This document shows, piece by piece, positions 44,323-56,390 of a DNA stretch of 64,000 nucleotides. A program made the translations under genes and the position numbers. Location: the NCBI RefSeq assembly GCF_033807575.1, contig NC_084705.1, forward strand, positions 17,602,019-17,666,018, written 5' to 3'. Numbering within the stretch: position 1 is the stretch's first letter; the number at the start of each line of letters is the position of its first letter. Under the pieces are notes generated by a model. The model saw only the letters and a program-made list of their open reading frames with translations, was not told the origin of the DNA and made no database searches. The stretch is from Cydia pomonella (Eukaryota; Arthropoda; Insecta; Lepidoptera; Tortricidae).

Positions 44323-44405
44323 CCGCGGCGGTGGCAAACAAGCGTAAGGCCGGCTGTATCCATACACGACCACAACCTACACGCACTCCTACATATATTT
44401 TCTTA
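44323..44405 (+). repeat. dispersed repeat fragment
   Basis: GCGGCGGTGGCAAACAAGCG is like the start of the fragment at 20060, followed by diverged sequence and CACGCACTCCTAC. Confidence 0.4.
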
Positions 44406-45553
44406 AAATCACGGATTTCGTAGTTAGCAGGCAGATTGCGTGAAACTCGTTTCCAGGGCAAATTTATTTATAGAATTAACCGAAAGCACTTTACTTGTTT
44501 ACCATTGGTAGCACGAAAATTACGGTACGGTAAAAAACGGTACTATTTATATTAGTTTTCGGGAAAACACGGATGAAGTATAACAATCACATTGAAACAC
44601 CAACTCAAACAAAACTGTTTCTACCTATACTAGCAAGTCATGTTCCTTCTTCTGCTTAGTATTCTACCAGATAACGGCCAGTACCACACCTCGAGCCGAC
44701 TTAATAAATAATTCAGGCCCCCGCAATGTATTAGAGTACTGCTAAATATTTATAAGAGTCCTATTTACTAATGAACTCTGAGAGATTAATTTTGTGTATG
44801 CTTAAGTAGAAATTTTAGGTAATTGCTAAAAGCATGTTAGGGTGGTTAGGAGAGTTACGTTAATTGGTTTAAAATACGCAGTATGATACATTTAGCCCAA
44901 AGTTTTTGAATAATTTTCGTTTCGCGACACGCTTAACATTTGATATTAGTAATTATAATTATGCGAATGCACGATGACAGTATTACTTCCATTTAGAAAC
45001 AGAAACTACAAGGACAAAACATGAAATTAAAAACCATCATGTTTTTGATAGCTTATGAAATCCTATTGCAGTATCTGGTCTCCGTTTCACAACCTTGATA
45101 GTTTTCGACACGAATTCTATAACGTCGGATATGAGCAAAATGACATTTTAACATAACGGTAATAAATAGTGAGTTATATTTCTAACAAATAGATTCTGGT
45201 ATTTCTATGAGTTTTAGTTTCCGAGATACAGAAAGTCGGATTTCATGATTTTCTTTATTTCCGTGAAGCATAAAGCATTATTTTCACATTCGTCTTTTTC
45301 CATTCGTTCGTTTTTGCCTCTCAAAATGTTTAGATTTTGTGGTTGGCGGTAAGTGACTTGAGACTTTATGTAAGAGTATAAGAGTGTAAATAAGTCAACA
45401 ATACGACTTTATGCCTCAAAGAGAAATCAAACAATTGGATCTAATAAATTTAGCATAAATACCGCCTTTTTAAATAGCATAATAATTACAGTCGATAGAT
45501 CCATTTATTAACCAAAAATTGCATACCATCAGATCCATAGCGCAAAACAAATA
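44406..45553. other. putative intron sequence, unassigned
   Basis: AT-rich, with no gene or repeat boundary. A GGCG|GTAAGT at 45345-45354 is an isolated donor-like site. Confidence 0.45.
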
Positions 45554-46014
45554 TCTTATACCTTTAAACGAGCAATTCTTGTATATATATATATATATAT
45601 ATTTCCGGGATCTCGGAAACGGCTCTAACGATTTTGCTGAAATTTGGTATATGGGGGTTTTTGGGGGTAAACAATCGATCTAGATTAGTCTTATGTTTGG
45701 GAAAACGCGTGTTTTCGAGTTTTCATGCGTTTTTCTTTCGACGCAGAATATGGTCGCTAATTTCGTGTTGCCGGCCACTGTCCGTCTGGTCCAGCGGGTT
45801 AAGACGTGGACTGCTAAACGAGTGTTACGGGTTCGAATCTCGCCCAGTGACTTACTTATGTTTTTTTTTATATGTTCAAGTTTATATATAGTTTTTTAAT
45901 TTTTATTGTTTTAGACAAGTTTAATTTAGTAAAAAATGTAGTTAAGATTATCACCTATACACCACCATATTACAATAAATAGTTATAACCGAGCTAAGCT
46001 CGGTCGCCCAGGTA
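45554..46014 (+). mobile_element. Helitron-like element, copy 1
   Basis: The shared segment starts TCTTATACCTTTAAACGAGC, has a (TA)n tract, and ends with a hairpin (CCGAGC TAA GCTCGG) 11 nt before its last common base (GTCGCCCAGGTA). It is preceded by A. A TC start, no inverted repeats and a 3' hairpin are Helitron features, but the exact CTRR end is not clear, so I call it Helitron-like. It has no Rep/helicase. A tRNA-like module sits inside at 45770-45846. Copy 2 is 409 bp downstream in the same orientation. Confidence 0.6.
45770..45846 (+). other. tRNA-Ser(GCU)-like module in Helitron-like copy 1
   Basis: An A-box-like TGGTCCAGCGGGTTAAGACG, then GTGGACTGCTAA, which matches the anticodon arm of tRNA-Ser with anticodon GCT, then a box B GGTTCGAATCT. 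The acceptor stem and variable arm are not convincing, so it is a tRNA-derived segment and not a working tRNA gene. Confidence 0.6.
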
Positions 46015-46422
46015 CTAATTACTAAAACGATTTCACTTATCCAGAATAGAAGGCAAAAAGACCTTTATCAATTAAAAAATGATCTTTCTATCCCACATTA
46101 TTCATGCAATAATGACAAACAAAACTTATTCAGGATCTCCTGAGAAATTGACTTTTTTCACATCCGACCATATAGAACTAGAAGCGAGATTTGTCACGTG
46201 ACTATGACAATACGCTGTCCGCTGTAAAATACCTCCCCCAAGTGACGCTTACGCTTGACGCTTCCTATTGTCTTTCCTGACCCTGGGATATACAAAAAAT
46301 TTACAGTTTCAAGTGTCAATTGACGGCGTGCTCACGGAGAGAAATAAGTATGGTTAGAGTGCTCACTCTATACATGGCTATCCATACATTATAATATAAT
46401 AATAATTAAGTTTTAAACCTAA
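46015..46422. other. spacer between the Helitron-like copies
   Basis: No similarity to the flanking copies and no gene seen. Confidence 0.5.
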
Positions 46423-46885
46423 TCTTATACCTTTAAACGAGCAATTCTTGTATATATATATATATATATATTTCTGTGATCTCGGAAACGGCTCTAACGA
46501 TTTCGCTGAAATTTGGTATATGGGGGTTTTTGGGTTGTATACAATCGATCTAGTCTTATGTTTGGGAAAACGCGTGTTTTCGAGTTTTCATGCGTTTTTC
46601 TTTCTTCGCAGAATATGGTCGCTAATTTCGTATTACCGGCCACTATCCGTCTGGTCCAGCGGGTTAAGACGCGGACGGCTAGAAACGAGTGCGGGTTCGA
46701 ATCTCGCCCGGTGACTAACTTTTGTTTTTTTTTTTATATATATGTTCAAGTTTATTTATAATTTTTTAATTTTTATTGTTTTAGACAAGTTTAATTAATT
46801 AAAAAAATGTAGTTAAGATTATCACCTATACACCACCATATTACAATATATAGTTATAACCGAGCAAAGCTCGGTCGCCCAGGTA
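46423..46885 (+). mobile_element. Helitron-like element, copy 2
   Basis: Nearly identical to copy 1 from TCTTATACC to CCCAGGTA, with the same (TA)n tract and an intact hairpin CCGAGC AAA GCTCGG. The tRNA-like module (46648-46716) keeps the A box but reads GCGGACGGCTAG where copy 1 has GTGGACTGCTAA, so the anticodon-like region has diverged. The flanks differ from those of copy 1, so these look like two insertions and not a segmental duplication. Confidence 0.6.
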
Positions 46886-47798
46886 ATACTTACTTATTAC
46901 GCTTAAATCTTATAAAAAACGGGTTGTTATTTATGTATGGAGTGAGAATTCTTAGACTTAATTATTTCTCTTTGGCGTGGTTAGTGATGAAATGGGCGCC
47001 TGTGCATCTGCCGACTTACATTTCTGAGAGACCCAATTGGAATAACAATCGCTAGAATACCTGTAATTTATAGTTAGGTAACGTATAAGTCCATTTTCTC
47101 ATACAATCCTATGTCCATGTTACAATTGGTACGGGTTTTTGTTGATTGACAAACAAAAGCAATATTTTCCGCTTTCCCGATAAGCCGGGCTCAAGTGAGC
47201 GTCCAACCTTCGTCCGACGGATTCGTCGTGACTGCGGGATTACTGCCATCTTGCCTCGGTCGGACGTGGCGGCGACATCTAGTTAGGGTGACATGAACAA
47301 ATTCCCTACAACTATTTGGTAATTATTAACGCATTCATTGCCAGCCCAAGCTACGTCCTACGCCTGTAGGCGATAAAGTATTGTTTCTGCCTTGTACCTA
47401 ACGAAAAGTGCCTACGAACAAAGAAATAACGGGTCGCTACAATAAAGAAGAGTTGATGATTAACATGATTAGCCAGTCAATTAGATATGGGTGAGTTTGG
47501 AGCTATTTATGTAACTAAGTATGTATTTATCCGTTATAACTATTATAAGTATGTATATCGTCGCCTAATACCCATAGTACAAGCTTAACTGAGTTCAGCG
47601 TTAGGTATTTCTGTGTATGATTGTCCCCAAATATGTATTAATTTATTTATTTTTTACTTATCCGCCACTTTAGTTAATAGCGTGATTCTTCCTTTGAGGC
47701 TGATAGTCTTCTAGAGTTCAAATCCCGGTGAAGGCATTTATATATTTGTGTGATGCGCATCAATATTGATAACTTATGGAAGTTTAGTATGTACATGA
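46886..47798. other. unassigned DNA
   Basis: A moderately GC-rich patch lies at 47170-47300 (GTCGGACGTGGCGGCGACAT). The phrase GCATTCATTGCCAGCCCAAG near 47331 resembles one near 49520 and may be an old repeat. No gene is seen. Confidence 0.4.
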
Positions 47799-47845
47799 CC
47801 CCCCCCCCCCCTGCATAGACTTATTGTATGCAGGGGGGGGGGGGG
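47799..47845. repeat. C13/G13 perfect hairpin
   Basis: Thirteen C then TGCATA, a 9-nt loop, then TATGCA and thirteen G. It is perfectly paired over 19 bp, with one strand able to form a G-quadruplex-like run. Confidence 0.85.
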
Positions 47846-48214
47846 TTGTTTTATCACATCTCTCTGCATCTGACTGTACCTATTTGTCTACAATTGCCGG
47901 TATTCTTAAACTCGCTATAAATTATTGACCCACATTTGTCAATTGGTCAATTTAGTTGGTGCGGATTACATTTGTGTTTTGACGAAGCATGTGGCGGATT
48001 GCATTTGTGTTTATTTAAAAAAATCTATATTAATTTTAAAAAATCGGGTTGCACTCCAGGAGTGCCGGCAGAAGTGAAAACTTGAATATTAACGTTGAGT
48101 AGCAGTTTTATAAAAAGAGATAATTCTCTATTATACCTACGAAAATACTCGTAAATTTGAGTGTGGAAGATATTTTGAAATGCGAATTTTAGTGTTAATA
48201 ATATATAACATATA

Positions 48215-48509
48215 CAGAGTAATTCTACGAGACGTGAGCAGGACTACAGCCTACACAATCAGTAAATGGTTAATGAATCGTTCACCATCATATTAAGTAA
48301 TCACGCTTCTTTTCTGTTATTTAACTTTTTCGTAACATATCTACAAACATGGACACCCAACAACACAAAGATACATTACAACACAATGAACAAAGATTAA
48401 ACCTCTTTAACCGTTATGACAGCACTTTGATTATGAAGAAAATAAAATGTCACACTTGAATGAGATACGATTTTTCAAAAGTAATCAGGCTTCGATGACA
48501 TTCAATTTG
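48215..48509 (+). mobile_element. mariner-type MITE, 3'-truncated copy
   Basis: It follows TA and starts CAGAGTAATTCTACGAGACG. It then matches the complete copy at 62410-62882 (GTGAGCAGGACT, CCTACACAATCAGTAAATG, GAAAATAAAATGTCACACTTG) as far as ATTCAATTTG, where similarity stops. The right terminal repeat is missing. Confidence 0.75.
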
Positions 48510-50976
48510 CACGTCACCGTGATGTCACGTGTCCGTCTTACGAATTTTCAATCTGACGGTCACGTGACCCTGACGCGAGTTTAACATAATTTTCCCATCA
48601 CAAAAAGTGCACAGCGGCGGTAAAGAAGTTTTCACTTCAAAAAATAGTTGGAATAATAAAGTCGAACGAAAACAGCAAACTAAAAAATAAGGCCATTGCA
48701 ATATTTAAGACTGACGGCACATCACGAGCTGTCATTACATTAATAATACCCCCCCTCTTTATTGACGCAATATTTGTCTTGATGTATTCCGAATTTTCTC
48801 AATCAATTCCGAGAGCTGTCACTTTCCCAAGACCACTCATCCGTATGAAGGAAGCAACCTACGTAATTCGCTTGTCCCACTCGTCTCGGGAATATTTCGT
48901 GACATTTCGCAATCTCGTAATTTGATGCAATAATCTAGAATAGATAGAGATAGATCCTAAACTTGGGGCTTTGATATATGGCATTGTAAACATCTCTCTT
49001 AAATAAACTTTGCTTGTTAAGTAATTATATTCAGGCTTTTAATTGTTCCGGCTGAATATTTGCTTTAAGATATACTGAGCAAAATTGGAAAAACGGAACA
49101 CTCGTGAGATCAACTCAGTGTCTGTTTACACCCGAGCGGCATTCAAATAATAAAAAAAACATATTGTGGTTTTTTAAACATTTTTTTACGATGTATAATA
49201 TGAGATCAAATTGACAGCGGTCGGCCGTAAAAGGCGTATTACAGATTCAAGCTGTATAACTAACTGAGTTAATGTAAACATTTTGCCCTGCCATTATTGC
49301 ACGCTTGATAAAACAAATAAACTGTATATCTTCATGGTCCTTGGTCTACCCACAAATTCGAATGCAATATTGTATTGCATTAGCACAAATAATTATGTAG
49401 AATCGTAATATTTAGTGGTACTAGCTACGGATTTGAGTACCCAGTTTTATTATGGTCAGGCGAAATAACACGTTGCTGGCCGAACTGAAAGGATATTGCT
49501 ATATTTATAAGCTTAACACATTTACTGCCAGCAGAGTTGGGTTCTCTGTTCATGGGCGCTTTCCGCCACAAATGGGTTTTCCCGTGTTATTGGCAACGAA
49601 AGTAGTGCGTAGCTCGCGCTGTCAGTGAATACGTTAAATTTAAAATGAATAAATAAATTATGTACCTATTAAGACCATTTTGTTTCTATAATTTGTATCA
49701 AAAATCAAAATCCTTGCGATATGAATTTCCAAATACCCTCAATAATGCCTATATTTAATACTCACATGCAGTCATATCGGTACAAATTCTTGTCACATCG
49801 TTCCTACAATGGCGCCCAAGACTTGTTAGTAATTAAACTACGTTCTACCTATTTCCGGAACATCTGCTCATCAAATATCACGTTATTTGCCGAAGCCAAA
49901 TAACTTGTAACGCAAATATTTGGACAAATACCTACGCGAGTAATACGCCCACGGCGCTGTTAGGTTAAGGTCTTAGCATTAGAGGCAATTCAAATGATTG
50001 GTTGTCAACAAACAGTAGGCCCCAGATGTTTTATTAATGTGTATGGTAACTTCATGTTGTTCATTTATATTATATCGCTATAGCAACGTTTGTTTGAGAG
50101 GTTAGTTTTGTAATATTTAGTTAATAAAATACATTAACAGACTGAATGCCCAGAAACCGCTCGGCGGGCGCTCTGTTTACAAAAAAATACGAGTATATAT
50201 TTTATTGCTATATCATGCTAGAGTTTCTTCAAACGGTGCATGTTTTTGATTTGATCATTGCTGTGTTTACTCGTATGTAAGGCATCGAATACGATGAAGT
50301 TACCGCGAGTCTGTTACCTGGGCCCCTACTTCTTTCCTCCCGGGACGTTCTTTGATGTTGTACCGAGTTACGAAGAAACATGTTTCTCCCAATATCAACA
50401 TTTTTCTTTCTTGCTCACTACTTTATTATATCATGCCCATTACTGTTTGTTCCGACATTGATTTAATGGACATACTTGGGAATAGATTATTTATAACAAT
50501 AACACGCATAGAAATATATATACATATATATAAAAAATACGACCACGGGGCATAATTAGTTTAGAGATGATATGTCCATCCAATAAACATAAAATGTGCT
50601 TACTTATGCTACAATTACATTACTGCCTTCGCACTAGCAAAACGCATGTGGTCGACGCAAGCGACGTTGATGACATATATAATAATGTTAAGAAAAGTAT
50701 CACGCCATAAGTGATGTAAAATAAATACTAAACAAGCCACTCAGCAAGCAGCAGTTTCCTTAGAAGCACTTTAAACTATTATATATCTTGCCCTTACTTG
50801 TCTTTTGACAAGCTTTTATTTTAATCAGTCCTTGTTAGTTTGTAATTTGATTAGGCTAAATTTTAAAAACTATATTAAAACCTTTTGGATATCCAATACG
50901 GCTTTTAGGAAAAATAAAGAAACATGCCACCAGGATCCTATTTTAGATTTAAGCTAGTTATTAATGGTAATATTCT
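48510..50976. other. putative intron sequence, unassigned
   Basis: No exon or bounded repeat is visible. The short GC-rich word CAAATGGGTTTTCCCGTG (49571) is unassigned. Confidence 0.45.
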
Positions 50977-51043
50977 AGTAAGGACTTTATTTACATAATG
51001 TATATACAGAGGGTATATCCATTATGTAAATAAAGTCCTTACT
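50977..51043. repeat. perfect 24-bp-arm hairpin
   Basis: AGTAAGGACTTTATTTACAT + AATG is exactly repeated inverted after a 19-nt centre, which itself contains a 6-bp inverted pair (ATATAC/GTATAT). Stem continuity and length resemble a small MITE or a structured RNA segment. Confidence 0.85.
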
Positions 51044-51329
51044 TGAAAATAGGGTTTCTATTCTAATGTTAAAATAGGTAGGTAAGTAATAAACCCTTTA
51101 TATAATCGCTAACGCTCTGTCAAAAAACGAAACTACGAGCTATAGACCTCGCAATTAGCTTAAAAAATTTAATAATATTAAATAATTACTTTGTCGAGTC
51201 ATTATCACAGCGAGCTCACAGTAGTCGCAAGTGCCATAGATACTTCTGGCGCTTAAGTCCTTTATGCCAATTTTGTGAGTGGACTAATCAAATCAAATCC
51301 GGTATTTCTACATGCGCCACGCCTCTAGC

Positions 51330-51544
51330 CACGTCGTATTCGCATCTAAAAATCAAACGCATTGAACGCGCCCGCTTCGCGCCGCGTCGCGCCGCTACGC
51401 CTTCGTGCAAGATCGCTCACCTAAAACTCTTCCATATGTATCAACGATTTGTTTCTTCCGCGCCTCACCGCTTCGCCTCGCGTTCGCAAGTGGTTCGCCT
51501 ACGTAGACGCTGCGTCATGTTGAGCAAACCAGTGGGTGTCATTT
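51330..51544. other. strongly GC-rich patch
   Basis: CGCCCGCTTCGCGCCGCGTC and later CCTCACCGCTTCGCCTCGCG stand out in AT-rich DNA. I see no long frame. It may be a repeat with degenerate GCG/TTCGC words or a regulatory segment. Confidence 0.35.
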
Positions 51545-51685
51545 ATTTATTTATTCAGGAGGCAAACGCGCAGAGGAATTTCCTAATGGTATGCAATTAC
51601 CGTTGCCCATAGCTGCAACACCAGAGGGATTGTAATTGCGTTGCCGTTTTTTAAGATAGGAGTTCGTCATTGTATTGAGCCATGC
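51545..51685 (-). repeat. dispersed repeat fragment with ATTT tail
   Basis: (ATTT)n at 51541-51557, followed by GGAGGCAAACGCGCAGAGGA, ATGGTATGCAATTACCGTTG and GCAACACCAGAGGGATT. From memory this is a common lepidopteran repeat; the tail at the left implies minus orientation. Confidence 0.5.
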
Positions 51686-52145
51686 AATTTTGTGGCTTGG
51701 TGTACATTTACTTACATGACATTTTATCAATAGTAGGTATAAAGTACATAGCCAATTATCCAGCTATCTGTAATTAACTTCCGCTTGGTCATGTGGTTAC
51801 TTCAATCATACGGGACTTACGGTTGCCGAGCCTTCTCAATTAAGTTAATGTTATGACTCCATTACATTCTTGATCACATCAAGAAGATTATGATTTCAAG
51901 AATCTGTCTCCGTGTGTATCGTTCTTAATAAAACTAGATTACTGTATTAATTTGAATAAAAATTGCCAAGTAAAATGCGTAAGCTAGGGTTAGAATCGAC
52001 AACAGTTCTAAAGTAGTGTTATGTGGATGGTAACCACTTCCTTTATCAAAATATTAAAGCACTACTTTTTCAAACACTATCTACATTGTTACCAGTTGTT
52101 AATGCGTGCCTCTCAGTTATTTATCGTGATTTATTTTTATTCCAG

Positions 52146-52200
52146 GGTCCTCATTGCAGTCACAAGGTGAGGTATCTAGGACGTCACAACCTAATCAAAG
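52146..52200 (+). CDS. putative 55-bp exon C
   Basis: The acceptor TTATTTTTATTCCAG and donor AAAG|GTCAGT bound 55 bp. With the G left by exon B (or by the alternative exon at 29148) it reads G, then SSLQSQGEVSRTSQPNQ, leaving AG. The other two registers contain a stop: one at TGA shortly after CACAAG, and in the third the TAG within ATCTAGG. An inner donor (CAAG|GTGAGG) would shorten the exon to 21 bp and bring a stop in exon D, so the longer form is chosen. The glutamine/serine-rich peptide suggests a disordered segment. No homology was identified. Confidence 0.5.
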
Positions 52201-54116
52201 GTCAGTACTGCTAGAATATTAATGTAATAATTACTTTAAATAGGTAATCGAAAATAGAGCCCTCTTAAAATACCTAGTGGCATGAATATCGTAACTTTGT
52301 AACGAATATTATCTAAACTGAATATCAATCAACATAAAGTTCTTGTAACATTTCTTAAAAGGAATAATAACAAAAGCGATACGTCGTCGAAAGATACAAA
52401 AGAAATATCGATATGTTGGTAACATTCCATCACAAATAATGAAAACGTTATCAAAGTCGATCTGCGTCTGACGCCTTGTGTCAGGCCCTTAGCAATATCA
52501 TAGAGTGCTCCGCTTGTCTCCACTCCCTCAGGTAGAGCACGTCATTCATTACGGGCATAGGTGATAGTGTGCCAGTCATACGCAGTCTAAAACCAAAATA
52601 TATCTTCCGTTCCTTATGAAAGTTAAGAAATCTGAAGACTAAAATATAGTTCATATAAGCTCGAATAAAAATCATAAAATCATAAATTGAACCCATTTTT
52701 AATTAACACTGTGAGAAAAGTTTTATTTTTTCTAGATATACTACTACATTTGGACACCTTAAGAAATTCTAATCACAGATGATACGATTACTCGCGTTTA
52801 TTGATGCGCGCGGTATAACAATATCAAAACGTTAACGAATTGTAATTGTAAAACCTGAATATCGGTCTTAGCCTCTACAGCTACGTCGTAGCACTTATAG
52901 CGTCACTTGTCTCTAAAAGCTATAGAATTTAACATTTAAAACTTTCGGGTTTTGAATACATTTTGAAACATTTAAAATCGCATCTATCGAGTATTAATTT
53001 TTTTGCCTTTATTTCGCGGTAGACCCAGTTTTTAAATATGGTCTATAGAATTTGTAGGTACACAGATTTATTAACACGCTTTGGAAGTCAATTCAATTTT
53101 AGACTTTGATATCAAAATGATGTCATTTTGTTATTATTCGCCCGTGCGTCTCGCTCGCGCAAGTACGAGCAAAATGCATGCGCGAATTATAACTAACTAA
53201 CGTCATTTATATATAAAAACATACGTTCGAATTGGCCTCTTGGTGTAGGTTAATATGAAAAATATAACATCCACTCGCGTGTTTCAGACACGTTAATATA
53301 ACATTAGTACGACTCAAAGCACAGACAATTAATGTTTTTTTACAGACTACTCAATACCTATATGTCAAATACCGGTTCTTTAACCACAGCAGTCGCCTCA
53401 AGCCCATATTTCACATATTTCTAGTAGGTTCCTGGGGGAGCAGAGGGCAAGCACTCTGCGATATTACTTAAGGCTCGACGTACTGCGATGTGAGAATGAA
53501 ATCAGATATGCAAATGTCAATAGGAGTATATGTATTAAGCTTTTATATCCATCCTTTCATCATCTCATCCTTTTTAAGATGCATAATAATGACGTCGAAA
53601 CGTCTATTTGGTTTGTTGCATGTGTGTGGTCAATCGAACTTTCCGAGAACTGCACTCCGGAAGTTATTGGTCCTATCTCGAGCTCTGTGCATCAGAAAGG
53701 CAACACGATACCGCAGTATTGTTTCAAAGCCATTCGTGTTAGCCTCTAAAAACATGCCTGAAGCACTGCACTAGTGAGGCAACCCAAACAACATCCTGAA
53801 GGCGTCATTACTGGACTCATAGACTACCCGTATTGATAGTTTTTCTAGTGTAATCGTTTTTAAGCGTTTGGGACTTTAAATTTCTCCTATAAGCTTTAAT
53901 ATGTATTCTAATAAAACGGACATTGAAATTTCACGTATGGCGCAAATGTACAGTTTTCGTTAGAGGAACGGATTAGTATTCATTTATTTCTTTCCATATT
54001 AACATTAATTAATTCATACTTAAATTTGGAATGAATACATTTGTCTGGGTAGCAGTGTTTTGAGCTGGCAACTTTACGTTCAGCGCTCGCTAGTGATAAA
54101 CACGGACTTAGAAAAT
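52201..54116. other. putative intron sequence, unassigned
   Basis: No exon or repeat boundary is visible. Confidence 0.45.
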
Positions 54117-54556
54117 AATCTTTTCACCACACCAACTGGTAAAGGCCCTCTTGATTGTTCAAAAACTAATGAGAAAGTTGAATTTTATCCACATGTGGGG
54201 CGAAGTAATCAAATGCAAATTATGAGTTGTTTCCTTATGTTAGCTGGTAGAATTGACTTTTAAATGATGATTTTAGATGATATATTTTTAATTAAGTTCT
54301 TTTGGATTTGATTTGGTTTGATTTTTTTTTTAGTATTTCATAGTTAGTATTTTCCTCGCGTTGGTGTGGTGAAAAATATTGTGTTTCACTCGGAGGCAAA
54401 GTTTGTTTAACCCTCGTGCATTGAAACCCTCGCAACGCTCAAGATTCCACTTCTCGAATCACTCGCTACGCTCGTGGTTCAATTTTGGAATCTTTCGCTT
54501 GCTTGTGTATCAATATTAGCATGAGCGGTTAAACAACAACTTTGCCCCCTTGTAAA
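54117..54556 (+). repeat. L-family repeat, longest copy
   Basis: It runs from TCTTTTCACCACACCAACTG to GAGCGGTTAAACAACAACTT and TGCCCCCTTGT. Inside, TTGGTGTGGTGAAAA at 54361-54375 inverts the first end, so the first 260 bp form an inverted-repeat unit. The remainder (CTCGCAACGCTCAAGATTCC, CTTTCGCTTGCTTGTG) is a separate block that also appears alone elsewhere. Confidence 0.7.
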
Positions 54557-54606
54557 ACAAATAACTAGTATATCTCCATGTTGATAAATAGTACATTGAG
54601 CAACGA

Positions 54607-54621
54607 GGGGGGGGGGGGGGG
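54607..54621 (+). repeat. G15 run
   Basis: Uninterrupted guanines. Confidence 0.9.
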
Positions 54622-54935
54622 AGGTAAGTGAAATTTTGCAAGCGAGATCTTTACATGACTGACATGACATGATTCATTAAAGACTCGAGTTTGCATTCTT
54701 ACACCCAGAGTTACACACAATATTTTTCGTCACATTTGCGAAGAAAACGAACGAACGGATGGACAGCGGAGTCTTAGTAATAGGTCCCGTTTTACCCTTT
54801 GGGTACGGAACCCTAAAAAGCTAATGAGTTATAGCTTTTTAGAATCATTAACAAAATCAGAATCATTAAATACATGTCTTTGTCCTTCAGTATACCTGCA
54901 TGAATGTCTATTTTGAGCAAGTGTGATGAAAATAG

Positions 54936-55637
54936 TTATTTATACAACAAGAGAGCAAAGTTTGATATTTCTTCGAGTGCTTGGGACTCAAAAGTCCCGT
55001 GCAAGCGAAAGATTCTATAATAGATTCACGAGCGTAGCGAATCTTGAGCGTAGTAAGGGACTCAAAAGCGCACGAGATGTAAATAACTTTGATCTCGTGT
55101 AGTACCCAAAATTTTTCACGTCAGTCAGCCATCAAAAAATACAACCTGAAAAAATTTAATCCGTCTTCATCACTATTTCACTCATGTTTTCTAAAGGTTT
55201 TCTAACAATTAACTTTAATTACCATAATAAAACAAAACGAAAGAAATTTCAATAAAATAATACGAAAATAATGACTTAACGAACATCAATTGACAGTTCA
55301 ATCGACAACTTTAAAAAAAAAAAGAAAACTTTGTAAGATACGGTCCGAATTGCGGATACTAAATCAAATCAATTGTCAATTATAGTATAGATCGTTAAAA
55401 GTAGTTAAGTAGAATTATTTACTGCGTAACAATTCCGTAAATTTGTATAAGTTCATTGTTTTGATTGTATAATAAAATGCGTAAAATATGGTGTTTTTAT
55501 CAAATTTTAAACTTTTATTTCATTAATTAATTATTACGATTGTAGACTCGTAGGGTGTTTTGGAACGATGCGGTCTGACTTATTTCGGGGGTCTATTATA
55601 AACCGTTAATATACCGTTGAATTACGTATGCACTTTT
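54936..55637 (+). repeat. inverted-pair repeat, left copy
   Basis: From ATAGTTATTTATACAACAAG to CGTTGAATTACGTA. Its inverse is at 61743-62351, with the same order: GCAAAGTTTGATATTTCTTC, GTGCAAGCGAAAGATTC, AAACGAAAGAAATTTC, AAAATATGGTGTTTTTATC, GATGCGGTCTGAC. The head block is related to the L-family tail. It is non-coding. Confidence 0.8.
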
Positions 55638-56059
55638 TTTGTCTGAGGTGAATCTTCATAATCTCTAAACAACCACGTCGCTACTGGAAAGAGCTGCTAG
55701 ATCACGTAAGTTGCCAAATAAATTAATTCTAACTATTCTGTTTTTCTACGGAATATCATATTTAAATTGTTTGTTCAAACGTACGTACAAAGTTTGACCC
55801 CATGCCGGGCAAGCGAAATGGCGTTATCACATTCAATACGTATCGAACTACAATAAAATGTAAAAGGAACTTGTATAGCCGCCGTACGTTTGCTCTGCAT
55901 TTTATCTCGCGAGATGCAATGGGACGCCGGATAAAACTCGTAAGAGAGAGCCACTCAACAATATTGCTCTAGACGTTTCACAGTGCCCGCTTGGAAACGG
56001 TACTGTAAAGCAGACGCTTTGCTTTCCATATATATTATATTGAGGCAACAGGAGTGGTC
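55638..56059. other. putative intron sequence, unassigned
   Basis: No gene is seen. TCTCGCGAGA at 55905 is a short palindrome. Confidence 0.4.
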
Positions 56060-56390
56060 ATTTCTCCACAAACGTACTTGACTGTTTCCTCCGTGGTTTT
56101 TAAAGCTAGAGCAATTGTTTTTTCAACACAGATTATTATTATTAATATCTGTGTCGGACTGTTTTGCTTTTTTTGATATTTTTGTTTCTTAAGGCGCTAG
56201 TGCACTACAAATATTTACAAAAACGGCCTAATTTACTAGGCCGCCAAGAGAAGCATGGTAATCAAAACTGTCAATTAGCCTAAAAAGCAAAACAGTCTGA
56301 CACAGATAATTTCATTATCATTTAGATTTCAAAATTTCGTTTTTGGTTAAGTTTTGGAGGAGGAAACAGTCGAAAGTACGAAACATAATT
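56060..56390. mobile_element. palindromic MITE
   Basis: The outer blocks GACTGTTTCCTCC and GGAGGAAACAGTC pair. Inner blocks AATATCTGTGTCGGACTGTT and AACAGTCTGACACAGAT pair. AAACGGCCTAATTTACTAGG sits in the loop with its own TAGGCCG/CGGCCTA pair. Confidence 0.7.

Noticed and set aside
45334..45348. 15-bp candidate micro-exon before GTAAGT, in frame between exons B and C
   Set aside because: The acceptor (AAATGTTTAG) has almost no pyrimidine tract, and 15 bp without a stop is expected by chance.
45634..46761. Several 60-88-residue frames in the two Helitron-like copies
   Set aside because: They run through the tRNA-like module and (TA)n tract in different registers and simply mirror the repeat.
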